A DNA stretch of 64,000 bases from Curtobacterium sp. TC1. GTDB taxonomy: Bacteria > Actinomycetota > Actinomycetes > Actinomycetales > Microbacteriaceae. The stretch spans positions 806,001-870,000 of the forward strand of contig NZ_CP081964.1 in assembly GCF_019844075.1 (NCBI RefSeq), written 5' to 3'. Under the pieces are notes generated by a model, which made no database searches, was not told the origin of the DNA, and saw only the letters and a list, made by a program, of their open reading frames with translations. Positions 1 through 8,623 of the stretch are shown one piece after another; within the stretch, counting starts at the first letter, position 1; every line of letters starts with the position of its first letter. The translations under genes were made by a program, and so were the position numbers.

Positions 1-322
1 TCGGGTCCGTCCGCCGACCGACCAGGCCCCGCGCCGCCAACCGGTCGACCCGGTTCGTCATCGTGCCGCTCGACACCAGGGTCTGCTGGAGCAGGGTCTT
101 CGGGCTCAGCTCGTACGGCTCGCCCGCACGCCGCAGGGCCGAGAGCACGTCGAACTCCCACGGCTCCATGTCGCCGGCGTCGAACGCCGCGCGCCGGGCA
201 CGGTCCAGGTGCCGGGCCAGCCGGTCGACGCGGGACAGGACCTCGAGCGGGCCGAAGTCCAGATCAGCACGTTCCCGACCCCACGCCGCGACGATCCGGT
301 CGACCTCGTCCTGGTGCGGCAT
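1..322 (-). CDS. MarR-family transcriptional regulator, C-terminus cut by window edge
   Basis: The protein starts MPHQDEVDRIVAAWGRERADL on the minus strand and runs off the left edge after about 107 residues. It shows the MarR pattern: a dimerisation helix, then the first half of a winged helix (MEPWEFDVLSALRRAG, LLQQTLVSSGTMTNRVDRLAARGLV). A GGAGGG lies directly against the ATG, closer than usual, so the start is not certain. MarR proteins are dimeric repressors that respond to small phenolic or drug-like ligands. The target is not visible; whatever it controls lies to the left or is the gene itself. Confidence 0.85.
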   Translation of the reverse strand, partial: MPHQDEVDRIVAAWGRERADLDFGPLEVLSRVDRLARHLDRARRAAFDAGDMEPWEFDVLSALRRAGEPYELSPKTLLQQTLVSSGTMTNRVDRLAARGLVGRRTDP

Positions 323-401
323 CCCTCCATCTTGGCCGAACCCGGGGCGGACGGCCAGCCTCGTCGGTCGTGGGAGGATGGACAAGCACCCACGGGTGCG
401 T

Positions 402-473
402 TCCGCCTTGGTGTAATGGCAGCACGACGGCCTTTGGTGCCGTTAGGTCCGGGTTCGAATCCTGGAGGCGGAG
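402..473 (+). tRNA. tRNA-Gln (anticodon UUG)
   Basis: A cloverleaf can be folded by eye. The acceptor stem TCCGCCT (402-408) pairs with AGGCGGA (466-472), with discriminator G473. The anticodon stem ACGGC (427-431) pairs with GCCGT (439-443) around the loop CTTTGGT, which puts TTG at 434-436. The T loop contains GGTTCGAATCC. CCA is not encoded. The accessory island begins just downstream, as expected for a tRNA integration site, but I found no second copy of the tRNA 3' end in the window. Confidence 0.95.
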
Positions 474-624
474 CCGGGGGGGGTGATCGGACTATTGGTG
501 GATCTCGTTGTGAATATTGCCCTCGTCTGCGATGCCGCAGCGCGCGGACGGTCGTCGGAGCGGTCAGGGTGCCTGAGTTGCTCGCCGCCGAGGTGCGCGC
601 TCGCTTCCTTCTGAACGAACGAAA

Positions 625-652
625 GCCCCCGACCCGGTTGAGGGCAGGGGGC
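625..652 (-). terminator. Rho-independent terminator of the recombinase-like operon
   Basis: GCCCCC-GA-CCC, loop GGTTGA, GGG-CA-GGGGGC forms a strong hairpin with one 2-nt internal mismatch. Read on the minus strand it is followed by CTTTCG. It lies about 70 bp beyond the stop of the minus-strand gene ending at 723, so it probably ends that transcript. Confidence 0.65.
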
Positions 653-722
653 ATCGCGGCAACTGGGAGACGTTGCCGGGCGAAGTTCTTCGTGTTCGGT
701 TCTGGGAGGGGCAGCGGCCGCG

Positions 723-905
723 CTAGGCGATGAGTCTGAGTTCGTCTATCTCGGCGAGCCTGTTGAAGGCATTACGGCGGTCGTGTTCCTCGACAGTGAG
801 CTTCTCGATCCCAGACTCGAAGAGCGCTGCGCCCGCGGCCGCCTGCTGCCCGAACGCGAGCAGCAGCTCCGGGCGGCACGATTCCGTGTCCTTTGAGTGC
901 GTCAC
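723..905 (-). CDS. small 60-residue protein coupled to the recombinase-like gene
   Basis: It starts at a GTG (905-903) that overlaps the TGA stop of the upstream gene as GTGA, the classic signature of translational coupling. The product (MTHSKDTESCRPELLLAFG...) is short, mildly amphipathic and without a recognisable domain or membrane segment. The middle (LLLAFGQQAAAGAALFESGIEK) could form a helix, followed by a charged segment rich in E, D and R. A terminator follows it. Coupling to a recombinase-like protein suggests a partner or accessory factor, but no function can be assigned. Confidence 0.6.
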   Translation of the reverse strand: MTHSKDTESCRPELLLAFGQQAAAGAALFESGIEKLTVEEHDRRNAFNRLAEIDELRLIA

Positions 906-2095
906 CGAGCTTCGCGGGCTTCGGCGAGGATCCGTCGACGGTGCGCGGAAGCGTTCATCGTCGGAAGGTGCCGCAGGGATGTGACGAGGTGCTCGGGCTT
1001 GCTCAGACCGGCGGCAGCCATGAGGTCAGCGCCGTGCGTGCCTGCAGCAAGGTGCGTGGTAAGCCAGCTAGCGCGCATTCGCGTCGGGACTGGCTTCGGC
1101 TCGTTGCCGAAGTCGGTGTGATTGATGAACGGCGTGACAAAGTTGTAGGTCGCCTTCTTGTTGGCCCCGCCGAGCACCCATGCGTCGTCCGGCACGTCCG
1201 CGAGAGAGTCGATGAGGAGCTGCTCCCATCGTTGAAGCACGGGCACCAACCTCAGCGTCCCACCGCGTACGTCAACGAGCGCTCCGTGCCGGTCGACGCG
1301 CACGTCGCTACGGTGCAGGTGCTGCATCTCCCACGGATCCAGCCCAGCACCTGCACCTAGGGCAAGGACTGCACCAGCACCTCGACGTCGCAGTGCAGTT
1401 GACTGACCACGTGCCCAGGACTCGAGCAGGTTCAGCTCGCGGTCGGTGTACGGGCTACTGACGGACTGCCCGTTCAACGGCGCAAACTCGATCGGACCCT
1501 CGTCGGGGAGGACGACCTCCGAGATCCGGAGCAGGAAGGACCGGTAAACGCGGAGAGTCTTGTCCTTGAGGTTGAGGTCGTCGCGAGATATATACCGGCG
1601 GATCAGCACCGGGTGAAACACGTTCGCGACCTTCTGCATCCCGTTGACGTGGACGACCCAGTCAACGTACGGCGTCACCGCGACCATCAGCCGTTCAGCA
1701 AGGTAGGCACACGCGGGCGCGACGACCGCGACAGCGTCCAGCACGAACGGCTCGATGTTGGCCCACCGGTCCGCGGGAACCGACTGGTTCCGGTACTTCC
1801 GCATCGCGTGGAGGGGCTCTGGGCGAAGCTGCGCGACAAGAGTCCCCTTGTCTGCGTTCGAGCTTCGGGCCCCGAGCGTTGAGTCCCCGAGGATGAGCGG
1901 CTCGGGTTCCCAACATTGGACGTGCGAGCAGTGCTCGACGAGACCTCGACGTGGGAACGGCCGACCGAAGGCGGCGCCCATCGGCCGCCCCAGGGCAGTC
2001 GCGGACGTGACAGTCTCCTGGCTCGGCACGACGAGGTGCTCAGTTGAAATCGGTGAGCGGAGCGCCGCTCGAACGACGGTAGGGAGCGAAGGCAT
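902..2095 (-). CDS. degenerate tyrosine-recombinase-like (integrase fold) protein
   Basis: From ATG 2095 this is a 397-residue protein. Residues about 110-200 look like a core-binding (SAM-like) helical domain and 215-380 like a tyrosine recombinase catalytic domain. The catalytic signature is eroded: the Arg I box reads GLDPWEM (251-257) instead of GLRxxE; the H-x-x-R box reads RMRASWLTTHL (339-349); and the last box AAGLSKPEHLVTSLRHL (361-377) has Leu where the nucleophilic Tyr is expected. It is therefore probably not an active recombinase. The frame is open up to another ATG at 2212, but that stretch is Ser/Arg-rich and looks non-coding, so I prefer 2095. It sits 0.4 kb from a tRNA and is coupled to the gene at 723-905. 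The fold call is moderate and rests on motif order only. Confidence 0.6.
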   Translation of the reverse strand: MPSLPTVVRAALRSPISTEHLVVPSQETVTSATALGRPMGAAFGRPFPRRGLVEHCSHVQCWEPEPLILGDSTLGARSSNADKGTLVAQLRPEPLHAMRKYRNQSVPADRWANIEPFVLDAVAVVAPACAYLAERLMVAVTPYVDWVVHVNGMQKVANVFHPVLIRRYISRDDLNLKDKTLRVYRSFLLRISEVVLPDEGPIEFAPLNGQSVSSPYTDRELNLLESWARGQSTALRRRGAGAVLALGAGAGLDPWEMQHLHRSDVRVDRHGALVDVRGGTLRLVPVLQRWEQLLIDSLADVPDDAWVLGGANKKATYNFVTPFINHTDFGNEPKPVPTRMRASWLTTHLAAGTHGADLMAAAGLSKPEHLVTSLRHLPTMNASAHRRRILAEAREAR

Positions 2096-2243
2096 GCCAC
2101 GGCTATGCCTGACGGTCGGACTCTGACGTGAGGAACGCCGAGAAGTAGACCGACACGGCCTTGAAGGACCGCTCCTAGCCGACTTCCCCAGCTGGTTTGG
2201 GCGTGACGGCATAGCTCCAGGACAACGACTCCTGGAGGACTCA

Positions 2244-2735
2244 TTGGACTACCGCACCGCTACCCGTGAAGAACGAGCCGCCGAGTTCATCAACTTCGCG
2301 ACGAAGCTACACGACAGCCGATACGACTACGCGCACGTTCCGCTCAGCTACGTCAACGGCGATACCAAGGTCACCATCATCTGCCCCGACCACGGGACCT
2401 TCGAGCAAACCCCGCGCGAGCACCGCCGAGTCCGCGAAACGCCCTGGGGCCAGCAGCGCGGCCAGGGATGCCGAAGCTGCAAGGGCTTTCGCAACGCCAA
2501 CCAGGAGTTGCGCACGCAGCGTTTCATCCAACGTGCAACCAACCGGCACGGCGACAAGTACGACTACGCGAAGGTCGTCTTCATCGACCAGAAGACTTAC
2601 GTCACCGTGATCTGCCCGCTCCACGGGGACTTCCAGGAACGCCCCGACAACCATGTGGCGGAGGGCTCGGTCGGCTGCAAAGACTGCCGTCGCCTGGTCC
2701 GAAGGGCAACCCGATCGAGGACGAAGCGGAAGTAG
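2244..2735 (+). CDS. DUF723-type zinc-ribbon repeat protein
   Basis: It starts at TTG 2244 with GGAGG (2234-2238) five bases upstream. Its 163 residues contain two copies of the DUF723-type repeat: FINFATKLHDSRYDYAHV...ICPDHGTFEQ...GCRSCKG, then FIQRATNRHGDKYDYAKV...ICPLHGDFQE...GCKDCRR. Each repeat carries CPxHG plus CxxC, a likely zinc ribbon. Such repeats occur in phage, homing-endonuclease-associated and mobile-element proteins and probably bind nucleic acid. There is no obvious nuclease motif here. It is divergent from the recombinase-like gene and ends in a basic tail. The 185 bp after it, up to the convergent CHAT gene, show no further feature. Confidence 0.7.
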   Translation: MDYRTATREERAAEFINFATKLHDSRYDYAHVPLSYVNGDTKVTIICPDHGTFEQTPREHRRVRETPWGQQRGQGCRSCKGFRNANQELRTQRFIQRATNRHGDKYDYAKVVFIDQKTYVTVICPLHGDFQERPDNHVAEGSVGCKDCRRLVRRATRSRTKRK

Positions 2736-2920
2736 TCCGTTCTCGGCCGGAGCCACTTCCACTTCGAGCGGGCACGGGAGAGCTCGTGGAGCTCAACACC
2801 ATCCCGGTGGCGTTCCCCGGGATGTTCTCGCGGTTTAGGATCGGCCGTGGTACAGCCCGACCGATGTCCTACGCCGCGACCCCTTGCTTCAACGCGTGAT
2901 TCAAGCGAAGGGCCGGCGTC

Positions 2921-5005
2921 TCACGTGGCCCTGAGTCGCAGGAGCGATGGACGGCCGACCATCGTATACATCAGCGATTCACGTCGGTAACCCGGGTTGC
3001 GGAGCCAGTTCCGGACTCGCTCCACGTCGCCCTGCAGCCCGGCGATCACCAGTAGGCGCGCTTCCGCATCGGCGTAAAGGACCGACGACCGCAGCGGCAC
3101 CCCGTAGTCCCCAGTCATGAAACGTTCAATTGGGCTGCGGCCATTCACGCGCCTGTGCGACCAGTCCAGTAGCCGGGGGTTGGTATAGGTCAGGTCGATC
3201 ACGACGTTGCTTGTTTGCACGCGGTGCCACACCTCAGACACGTCGGTCGCCGGCTCCGAAGCCTCATCCCCGACGGCCAGCGACATGTAACGGAGCAGCC
3301 GCGACACCAGTTGCGAGTTGTGCCAGACATCGACGGGAACAAGTGTGGTCAGAACAGCAGTGGCACCCGCGGCGAGAAGGAGATCGCCGACGTTGACGAC
3401 ACCGCCGCCGCGCGGCGAAGTGTGGCAAGCACTCAGAATCACGAGGGGCGGCATGGGCCCGAGGTCCTCGCCCATGCTGTGCTCATCTCCGATGACGACC
3501 CCCGCGACATTCGATGCGGCGTCGTGGAAGCCGTGCGCACTGAGAACGAGCACGTTTGGCCGCACGGAGTCGATCGCGCTGCGCAGCGCCCCTTTCGTCA
3601 GCGTCTCCTGCAGGTGGACTTGCACGCCGACCGGCCACTCCTTCGCCTCCTGCGCGACGAGGTTCCAGGCGCTCCTGCTCGCTCGCCCCACTCGATCAGA
3701 GTCGGGAATGCATTCAGCGATGAGGACGGTGAAGCCGGAGGCGAAGTTGTGAGACGCGTGCGGGCCAAGCTCGCTCTGCAGTGCACGAGTGAGCGGGTTC
3801 ACCGTGTGGTAATTGATCGGCAGCATGGCTGATAGCGGCGCGGAGTCTCCTGGCAGCGTCAGTAGACCGATTGGGAAGTTCGAGAACACTTCCATTGATG
3901 ACGCGAAGCGGATCGCAGTCGTCAGGTTGTCGGTCCAGAGCGATTCGGCAGCGTCATCCAGCCGCTGCTGCACCCGCAGCAGCGCCGATGGCTTTGCCTG
4001 ATCGGCCCACGCTTGTTCGAGCGCCGCCAACGCGTGGAACACCTTCGGATCGAGGACATCTTCAAGGAGGATACCCATGCTGTCATCGCTGGTCGCCGAG
4101 TGAGCGACGAGAAGCGCACGCACATCGGGATAGTCATCGCGGAACGCGACTTCGGAGACGCCTTCTGTGGTCGTAGCGAATCGGAGGTATCGGGACGCCG
4201 TGCCGGAGATGCTGACCGTCAGGCGAGGACGCGTCAAAGGTGTCTGCAGGTGCAGCGCAGCAGGGAGGGCCAGCGCGACGTCGGCGTCCGACGGGTCGTC
4301 GGGCAACTCCTGCTCGAGTTGCGCCAACGCGTTCAAGTGGCGCCGCTGTTGCCAGAGGTCCCGAGCGGATCCTGCCGGCTCCGACCACGATGGCGCCACC
4401 GGGTCCACGGAACCCATGAGCCGACGGAGCCGCAGCAAAGGCAGGAGTGATCCGTCCGCAGGGATAGGCCATGTCCACGTCAGCGGCGTCGGGTCAACGT
4501 GTGCACGCTCTGGCCAGTCCACAGACCATGCCTCCGTGAGCTCCCGCCAATGATCATCGAGCAGCACCTGATTCGTGGCCCCGAAGGTGATCGGCGAAAG
4601 TGTCGCTCCGATGGTCGCACTCGCTGCAGCTGCCGCCGGCATGGCAGCGGCGTCGGCGATGATCAGCGTCGGGTCGTAGGCGCTGGCAAGCACCCGCATC
4701 AGATCTAGTTTCTGGAGGAGTGTGTCCGGTATCAGGGCGATCGTGTGCGGGTGAGGAGTTCCAACCGGCCCAGCCTGAATCGCTCCCAGCGATAGGTCGA
4801 GCGTCTCGAAACGCGTTTTCGGCAGATGTAGGGCGTACCAAATACCGCGGAGGGCTGGTCGAAGCGCGTCATCGAAAGTCCCTCCAGGCGGTGCATCCTC
4901 GAGAAACAGCGGTTGGAACTCTTCGCCAGCGCTTCCGAGCGGAGCTGCAACGATATAGAGAGGAGTTGGCGCATGTACCGCGCCATCATCGTTGTTTCGC
5001 GACAT
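2921..5005 (-). CDS. CHAT-domain (caspase-like) protease, 694 residues
   Basis: The C-terminal third (about 400-610) is a CHAT domain, the caspase/separase-like cysteine protease fold. The catalytic His is H491 in LSAHGFHD and the catalytic Cys is C527 in ILSACHTS, followed by GGGVVNVGDLLLAAGATAVL, a typical CHAT continuation. The N-terminal two thirds are unassigned with no TPR or membrane segment evident. CHAT proteases in bacteria act in regulated proteolysis linked to cell suicide and defence (for example Craspase and gasdermin-associated proteases). The neighbours are a helical HEPN-like gene, a PIN nuclease and an ImmA-like protein on the same strand, so a defence role is likely but inferred. 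I see no gasdermin pore or CRISPR partner. Confidence 0.8.
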   Translation of the reverse strand: MSRNNDDGAVHAPTPLYIVAAPLGSAGEEFQPLFLEDAPPGGTFDDALRPALRGIWYALHLPKTRFETLDLSLGAIQAGPVGTPHPHTIALIPDTLLQKLDLMRVLASAYDPTLIIADAAAMPAAAAASATIGATLSPITFGATNQVLLDDHWRELTEAWSVDWPERAHVDPTPLTWTWPIPADGSLLPLLRLRRLMGSVDPVAPSWSEPAGSARDLWQQRRHLNALAQLEQELPDDPSDADVALALPAALHLQTPLTRPRLTVSISGTASRYLRFATTTEGVSEVAFRDDYPDVRALLVAHSATSDDSMGILLEDVLDPKVFHALAALEQAWADQAKPSALLRVQQRLDDAAESLWTDNLTTAIRFASSMEVFSNFPIGLLTLPGDSAPLSAMLPINYHTVNPLTRALQSELGPHASHNFASGFTVLIAECIPDSDRVGRASRSAWNLVAQEAKEWPVGVQVHLQETLTKGALRSAIDSVRPNVLVLSAHGFHDAASNVAGVVIGDEHSMGEDLGPMPPLVILSACHTSPRGGGVVNVGDLLLAAGATAVLTTLVPVDVWHNSQLVSRLLRYMSLAVGDEASEPATDVSEVWHRVQTSNVVIDLTYTNPRLLDWSHRRVNGRSPIERFMTGDYGVPLRSSVLYADAEARLLVIAGLQGDVERVRNWLRNPGYRRESLMYTMVGRPSLLRLRAT

Positions 5006-5149
5006 GACCTCACCCCTTCACCGCTGCCCAACTCCAGCACGGAACGTGGGCACCATCCTTTCAGTGGAGCGGCTTCCGGCGCTCGAGACATCCGCGTGGC
5101 GCCCGAAAGTCCTCACACTCAGTCACTCGAACCCACTGCTCGAGGTGTG

Positions 5150-5925
5150 CTAGCTCCGGCACCAGGACTCGCTAGTCTGAGGTTGCACGCCGGATCGCGA
5201 TGAGCGGCCACACATCGACTCCATACGAGGACTGCGTGGGGCCGTGACGATGACGTCACCGACCTGCGCCGGCTCACCGACAGGCAAAAGCACGCTGAGA
5301 CCGGAGATGTCGTAGTCCGCGACCACCTTCCCCACCAGGACCGCGACCGCGGCGGGCTTCCGATGCTTCGTCGCGTTCGTGTAGTCGGTAAGGAGCCTGA
5401 GGGGGGGCGTTCCACCCCGGTCCACTCGAACGGTTGCAGGGCTCGCAGCTTCTGGGTGAGGATGCCGTCGCTGCCGAGGAGCGGCAGATCCCGGCGCCAC
5501 TCGTGGTTCAACCACTTGTCGAAGTTGGGCAACGTGTCGGTTACCGGCATCTCGAGCGCGCGGCTCTCCGCCTCATCGAGGGGCCGCCCAAGAGCGTGCT
5601 CGACTTCCGCGTACACGGCATGCCCGAGCAGGTTGCGCAAGGCGTTCAGGATGTCGGCCGCGCCGCGGCTGACAGCAGCGGGGATCGGCTTCACTCGCTC
5701 GATGATCACGCGTATCAGTGAGCCGTCGACCTCTTCGCGCAGATCGAACGCTCCGTCGCGAGAGTAGTCCTGCAGCAGGACTGCCACCGCGTGCAGCTGA
5801 TCGTCGATGTGTCCGAGGGACTCGAGCACGTGCGTCTGATGGTCGGGCAGCCACGAGAGAGTCTCTGCGTCCGAGGTCGAGTGCGTTGGTGGCTGGCCGT
5901 GCGGAGCGGGGGTCACCGGACTCAT
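5150..5925 (-). pseudogene. frameshifted helical, HEPN-like protein
   Basis: The reading frame from ATG 5925 (MSPVTPAPHGQPP; GAGG four bases upstream) is open through ALQPFEWTGVERPP and then loses sense. A second frame supplies LRLLTDYTNATKHRKPAAV down to the stop at 5150. The switch falls on a run of seven G (seven C on the coding strand) near 5402-5408; eight would restore one frame of about 259 residues. The product is mostly helical, with TDYTNATKHR resembling the N-x-x-K/R-H region of HEPN-type proteins; that assignment is weak. It lies between the CHAT protease and the PIN gene. It may be a real pseudogene, a phase-variable gene or a sequencing error in the homopolymer. Confidence 0.6.
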
Positions 5926-6001
5926 TCTCCCTCGACTGCGCATGACGCAAGGGCGCTGTAATCTAGCCGCTACCTTTCAGCAGACAGGAGTGTCGCCATT
6001 G

Positions 6002-6460
6002 TTACGGACTCCATCGGAGTTGGTCATCAATGAGAGAAGCAAACTCAGTATTTGTGAGGACCCGTATGCCGAATTCCTCGGCCTTGTCTCGGACGGCTTG
6101 GTCGGCGGTGACAACCAACCATTCTGGCGCATCTAGGAACTGACTATCTTGTTCCTGCAGTTCGAGTGCCGAGGCGACGACGAAGGGGTCCGCATTGCCA
6201 CGATTCGCGTACAGATCGACCAGCCGGATGTCGCTCTCCGGAACGGTGCTCATCACTCGAGCTAACCAGTAGAGAGTCCGTGGAGAGACTGGCTGCAGAA
6301 GTTCCCGGAGCGTGGTCACGTCGGGGAACCCTTCGGCTTCGTGCAGTACTTCTTCGGGGATGACCACTCGCTCGAGAAATACTGGACTTTGGCGCCTCCT
6401 CATCCCAATCTGGCTCAGAGCATTGGTATCGATGACGTAGCGCTCCCCGAATAGGCTCAT
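6002..6460 (-). CDS. PIN-domain ribonuclease (toxin-like)
   Basis: A 152-residue protein whose ATG (6460) overlaps the stop of the upstream gene as ATGA, so the pair is translationally coupled. It has the PIN pattern: YVIDTN (D11) at the start, a central VIPEEVLHE, NADPFVVASAL with D91, and VVTADQAVRDKAEEFG with D120. These acidic residues would bind Mg2+/Mn2+ in a single-strand RNase site. The closest family by pattern is DUF4411-type PIN proteins. It is likely the toxin or effector of a pair with the ImmA/IrrE-like protein encoded just upstream. Confidence 0.8.
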   Translation of the reverse strand: MSLFGERYVIDTNALSQIGMRRRQSPVFLERVVIPEEVLHEAEGFPDVTTLRELLQPVSPRTLYWLARVMSTVPESDIRLVDLYANRGNADPFVVASALELQEQDSQFLDAPEWLVVTADQAVRDKAEEFGIRVLTNTEFASLIDDQLRWSP

Positions 6461-7677
6461 TGGACTGCGCTCCGAAGGTCGTCGATCTGCGACGGTTTTA
6501 GGTGGTTGAGGCAAACCGCGCGGCAGAAGTCTCCCTGCGAGATGCTGGATGCGTCGAGGGCGCGTAACATCCGCACCGTCAGTTCCCGACCGTTGTACTT
6601 TCGGACGGCATTCTCGGGAAGGATCGGGCTGCGCGGGCCTCCCTTCGGCAAAGCACGAAATTCGTCACGGAGTTCGTCGAGGTACCGACGTGCCGTGGTT
6701 CCGCTGATCATGCCCAATCGAGACGCTCGCACCGTGACGGCACTCGCCGTCACCTTGAAGCGATCCGACGCTCGTTTCATGTCATCGAGGGACGTCGGAG
6801 CGACCGTCCTAAACCGGTCGGCGGGCATCAACATCGCGCCAGCGACGTCGTATTCGTACCCCGGTTCGGTCTCGACGCTTCCGCCGTCCCAGGTCATCGG
6901 AGCGAAGATTTTGCGCGCGACCAGCACACTCATCAACGCCAACGTGAAGACGGTTCTGCCGACGGGCTCCTGATCGTCGGCGTGGTCCCCTCCGGCGAGG
7001 AAGATGAACGGCACCTTGTTGTCTCGGATGGTCATCCCGCTGAAATGCACATGCGTCAGCCGCTGCGGCATGTAATGCTGCACGCTGCGAGACACCAGGA
7101 CTTGGTTCGCTTCGAGGTGGGTGATGAGGAGCTCGAGCGCTTGCTCCTTCGTACGAGTTGCGCCGATTGTATCCGCGGAGAGTCCGAGCGCCGTCATCAG
7201 CTGCGTCGCATCCGAGTCAGGCGAGTGCCGCTTACCCGGCAGGGAACCGACGATGCTGTTCCGGACGAGTGTCGGGTCGTGCTTCTTGACGAGTTGCTGC
7301 TTGCGGATGAGGTCCTTGACAATCAGCTCTACGTCCCGAAGCTCAACCCGCGCGCGAGACCCAATCGAGAAGGTATCCCTACTGAGGCCAGCCAAAAGTT
7401 TCTCGGTTTTTGTCGCGACTTGACGCTGCACCAACGGAAGCGGTGCGAAGAAAAGAGAATACGGGATGTCACCTCGCTCAGCGAGGAACTTCAGCTGGGA
7501 GAGTGTGATGTGGCCGGTGCGGATTGCATCACCGTAGCCCTTGTAGGTACCCGCCACTGAGTTGTCAAGCAAGGTTGTGAACAGTTCCCGACTAACGGGA
7601 GTCACGGTGCCGCGAATCAGCACCTGGATGACACGTTGCGTCGCGTCCGTGGGCGGCTCTGCTTCAGTCGACGTCAC
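6457..7677 (-). CDS. ImmA/IrrE-like protein lacking the HEXXH zinc site
   Basis: 406 residues from GTG 7677, with GGAGG ten bases upstream. The layout matches ImmA/IrrE-family proteins: an N-terminal helical segment where an HTH is often found (about 20-110), a middle domain, and a peptidase-like core. Where members have FTLAHELGH, this protein reads RTVFTLALMSVLVARKIF (241-258), with no His-Glu-x-x-His. The following YEYDVAGAMLMPADRF (274-289), typical of the family, is kept. It is probably a catalytically dead relative acting as an antitoxin or sensor. It overlaps the PIN gene by four bases. Confidence 0.75.
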   Translation of the reverse strand: MTSTEAEPPTDATQRVIQVLIRGTVTPVSRELFTTLLDNSVAGTYKGYGDAIRTGHITLSQLKFLAERGDIPYSLFFAPLPLVQRQVATKTEKLLAGLSRDTFSIGSRARVELRDVELIVKDLIRKQQLVKKHDPTLVRNSIVGSLPGKRHSPDSDATQLMTALGLSADTIGATRTKEQALELLITHLEANQVLVSRSVQHYMPQRLTHVHFSGMTIRDNKVPFIFLAGGDHADDQEPVGRTVFTLALMSVLVARKIFAPMTWDGGSVETEPGYEYDVAGAMLMPADRFRTVAPTSLDDMKRASDRFKVTASAVTVRASRLGMISGTTARRYLDELRDEFRALPKGGPRSPILPENAVRKYNGRELTVRMLRALDASSISQGDFCRAVCLNHLKPSQIDDLRSAVQ

Positions 7678-7963
7678 GCGGATGTTCCTCCACCCCTGGC
7701 TCGCGTATTGCTCTGCACACTGTACTCATTGCGTGTGCCTCGATGGTCCGTCAGCAGCGTTTGCTCGACGCGTTGTCGTCGACCGGTCGAGGCTGCCCTT
7801 CGCTCAGTCGCAGTTTCCGGACCTGCTGCTCAATCGTCATGACGCAGTACCCCGAGCATGACGCGGATCAGAGGGCGATGGGAACGGGTCAGTCCGTGTC
7901 GAAGCTGTCCGAGTCAGGCTGGTAGGGCACGATGCGGTCTCGGCCCGGCGCACGCTCCGGGGA

Positions 7964-8316
7964 CTATGGGTCTAGCGGGACGCGGAGGTGTTCATTCGGC
8001 GTGAGATCGCATTCGCGTGGCAACCAGAGGAAGCTAGGTGACTGCTCCCTGATTTCTTCGATCGCGTGGAGCGCCGGGCGGAGTTGTGCGACCGCGTCGT
8101 TGATGGTGACAAGTTGCTGCTCGTACACGTCAGCGCGATACCAGTGTGGTCCGACCGTGCCAGGCATGTGTTCGTGGAAGTGGGCGTGGGCGGGCCAACT
8201 GCTCCATCAGCACTGGAAGCCGTTTGCGTGATGTCGATCGTCCATCCGAGCCCGAACGGCAACGACAGGATCGTCTGCTGGTGTCGGATGTCCTGCACCC
8301 ACTGCCGGTCAGACAT
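7964..8316 (-). pseudogene. frameshifted small protein of unknown function
   Basis: ATG 8316 opens MSDRQWVQDIRHQQTILSLPFGLGWTIDITQTASSADGA. Then the frame is lost and a second frame continues with AHAHFHEHMPGTVGPHW...LRVPLDP to the stop at 7964. The total is one base short of a single frame, with the slip near 8185-8205. The two halves look like one protein of about 118 residues with a His-rich centre. Its start overlaps the end of the upstream gene (8309), so the two form one unit. No family is recognised. It is either a pseudogene or an uncorrected base deletion. The next 286 bp up to the ImmA-like gene hold no feature beyond a presumed promoter. Confidence 0.5.
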
Positions 8317-8623
8317 CAGCCGGCCCCACCGCTTCGGAACCACGGCCCACCGCACGAAGCTCTGAAAGCACGTCCATCACCTGTGTCGCTGCTTCCAGCA
8401 GCGGGTCAGTAGGAACCGTCAACGGCGACCCGTTGAGGAGCGTGAACACCCACCCGTCTTCCGTGGTGCGGACGCTGACGGTTCGTTGCAGGATCCGCGA
8501 CCCGGTGGAGTGCGTGAACGTCATCCCAGCCAACGTGGGCCAGATGACGGCGTCGAACTGCGCCGACAGCGACAGCAGCCGCAACGGTACCGGTTCGAAC
8601 CGCGGCGCCGGGCGTTCACTCAT
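8309..8623 (-). CDS. hypothetical protein, 104 residues
   Basis: From ATG 8623: MSERPAPRFEPVPLRLLSLS, then alternating hydrophobic segments (FDAVIWPTLAGMTFTH, RTVSVRTTEDGWVFTLLNG) that suggest a small beta-rich domain, then a helix (PLLEAATQVMDVLSELRAVG). The stop overlaps the start of the next gene by eight bases (ATGTCTGA), so the two are co-translated. An earlier ATG (8644) lies right after GGAGG and cannot be excluded. No family is recognised. The 276 bp upstream hold no clear feature. Confidence 0.5.
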   Translation of the reverse strand: MSERPAPRFEPVPLRLLSLSAQFDAVIWPTLAGMTFTHSTGSRILQRTVSVRTTEDGWVFTLLNGSPLTVPTDPLLEAATQVMDVLSELRAVGRGSEAVGPADV

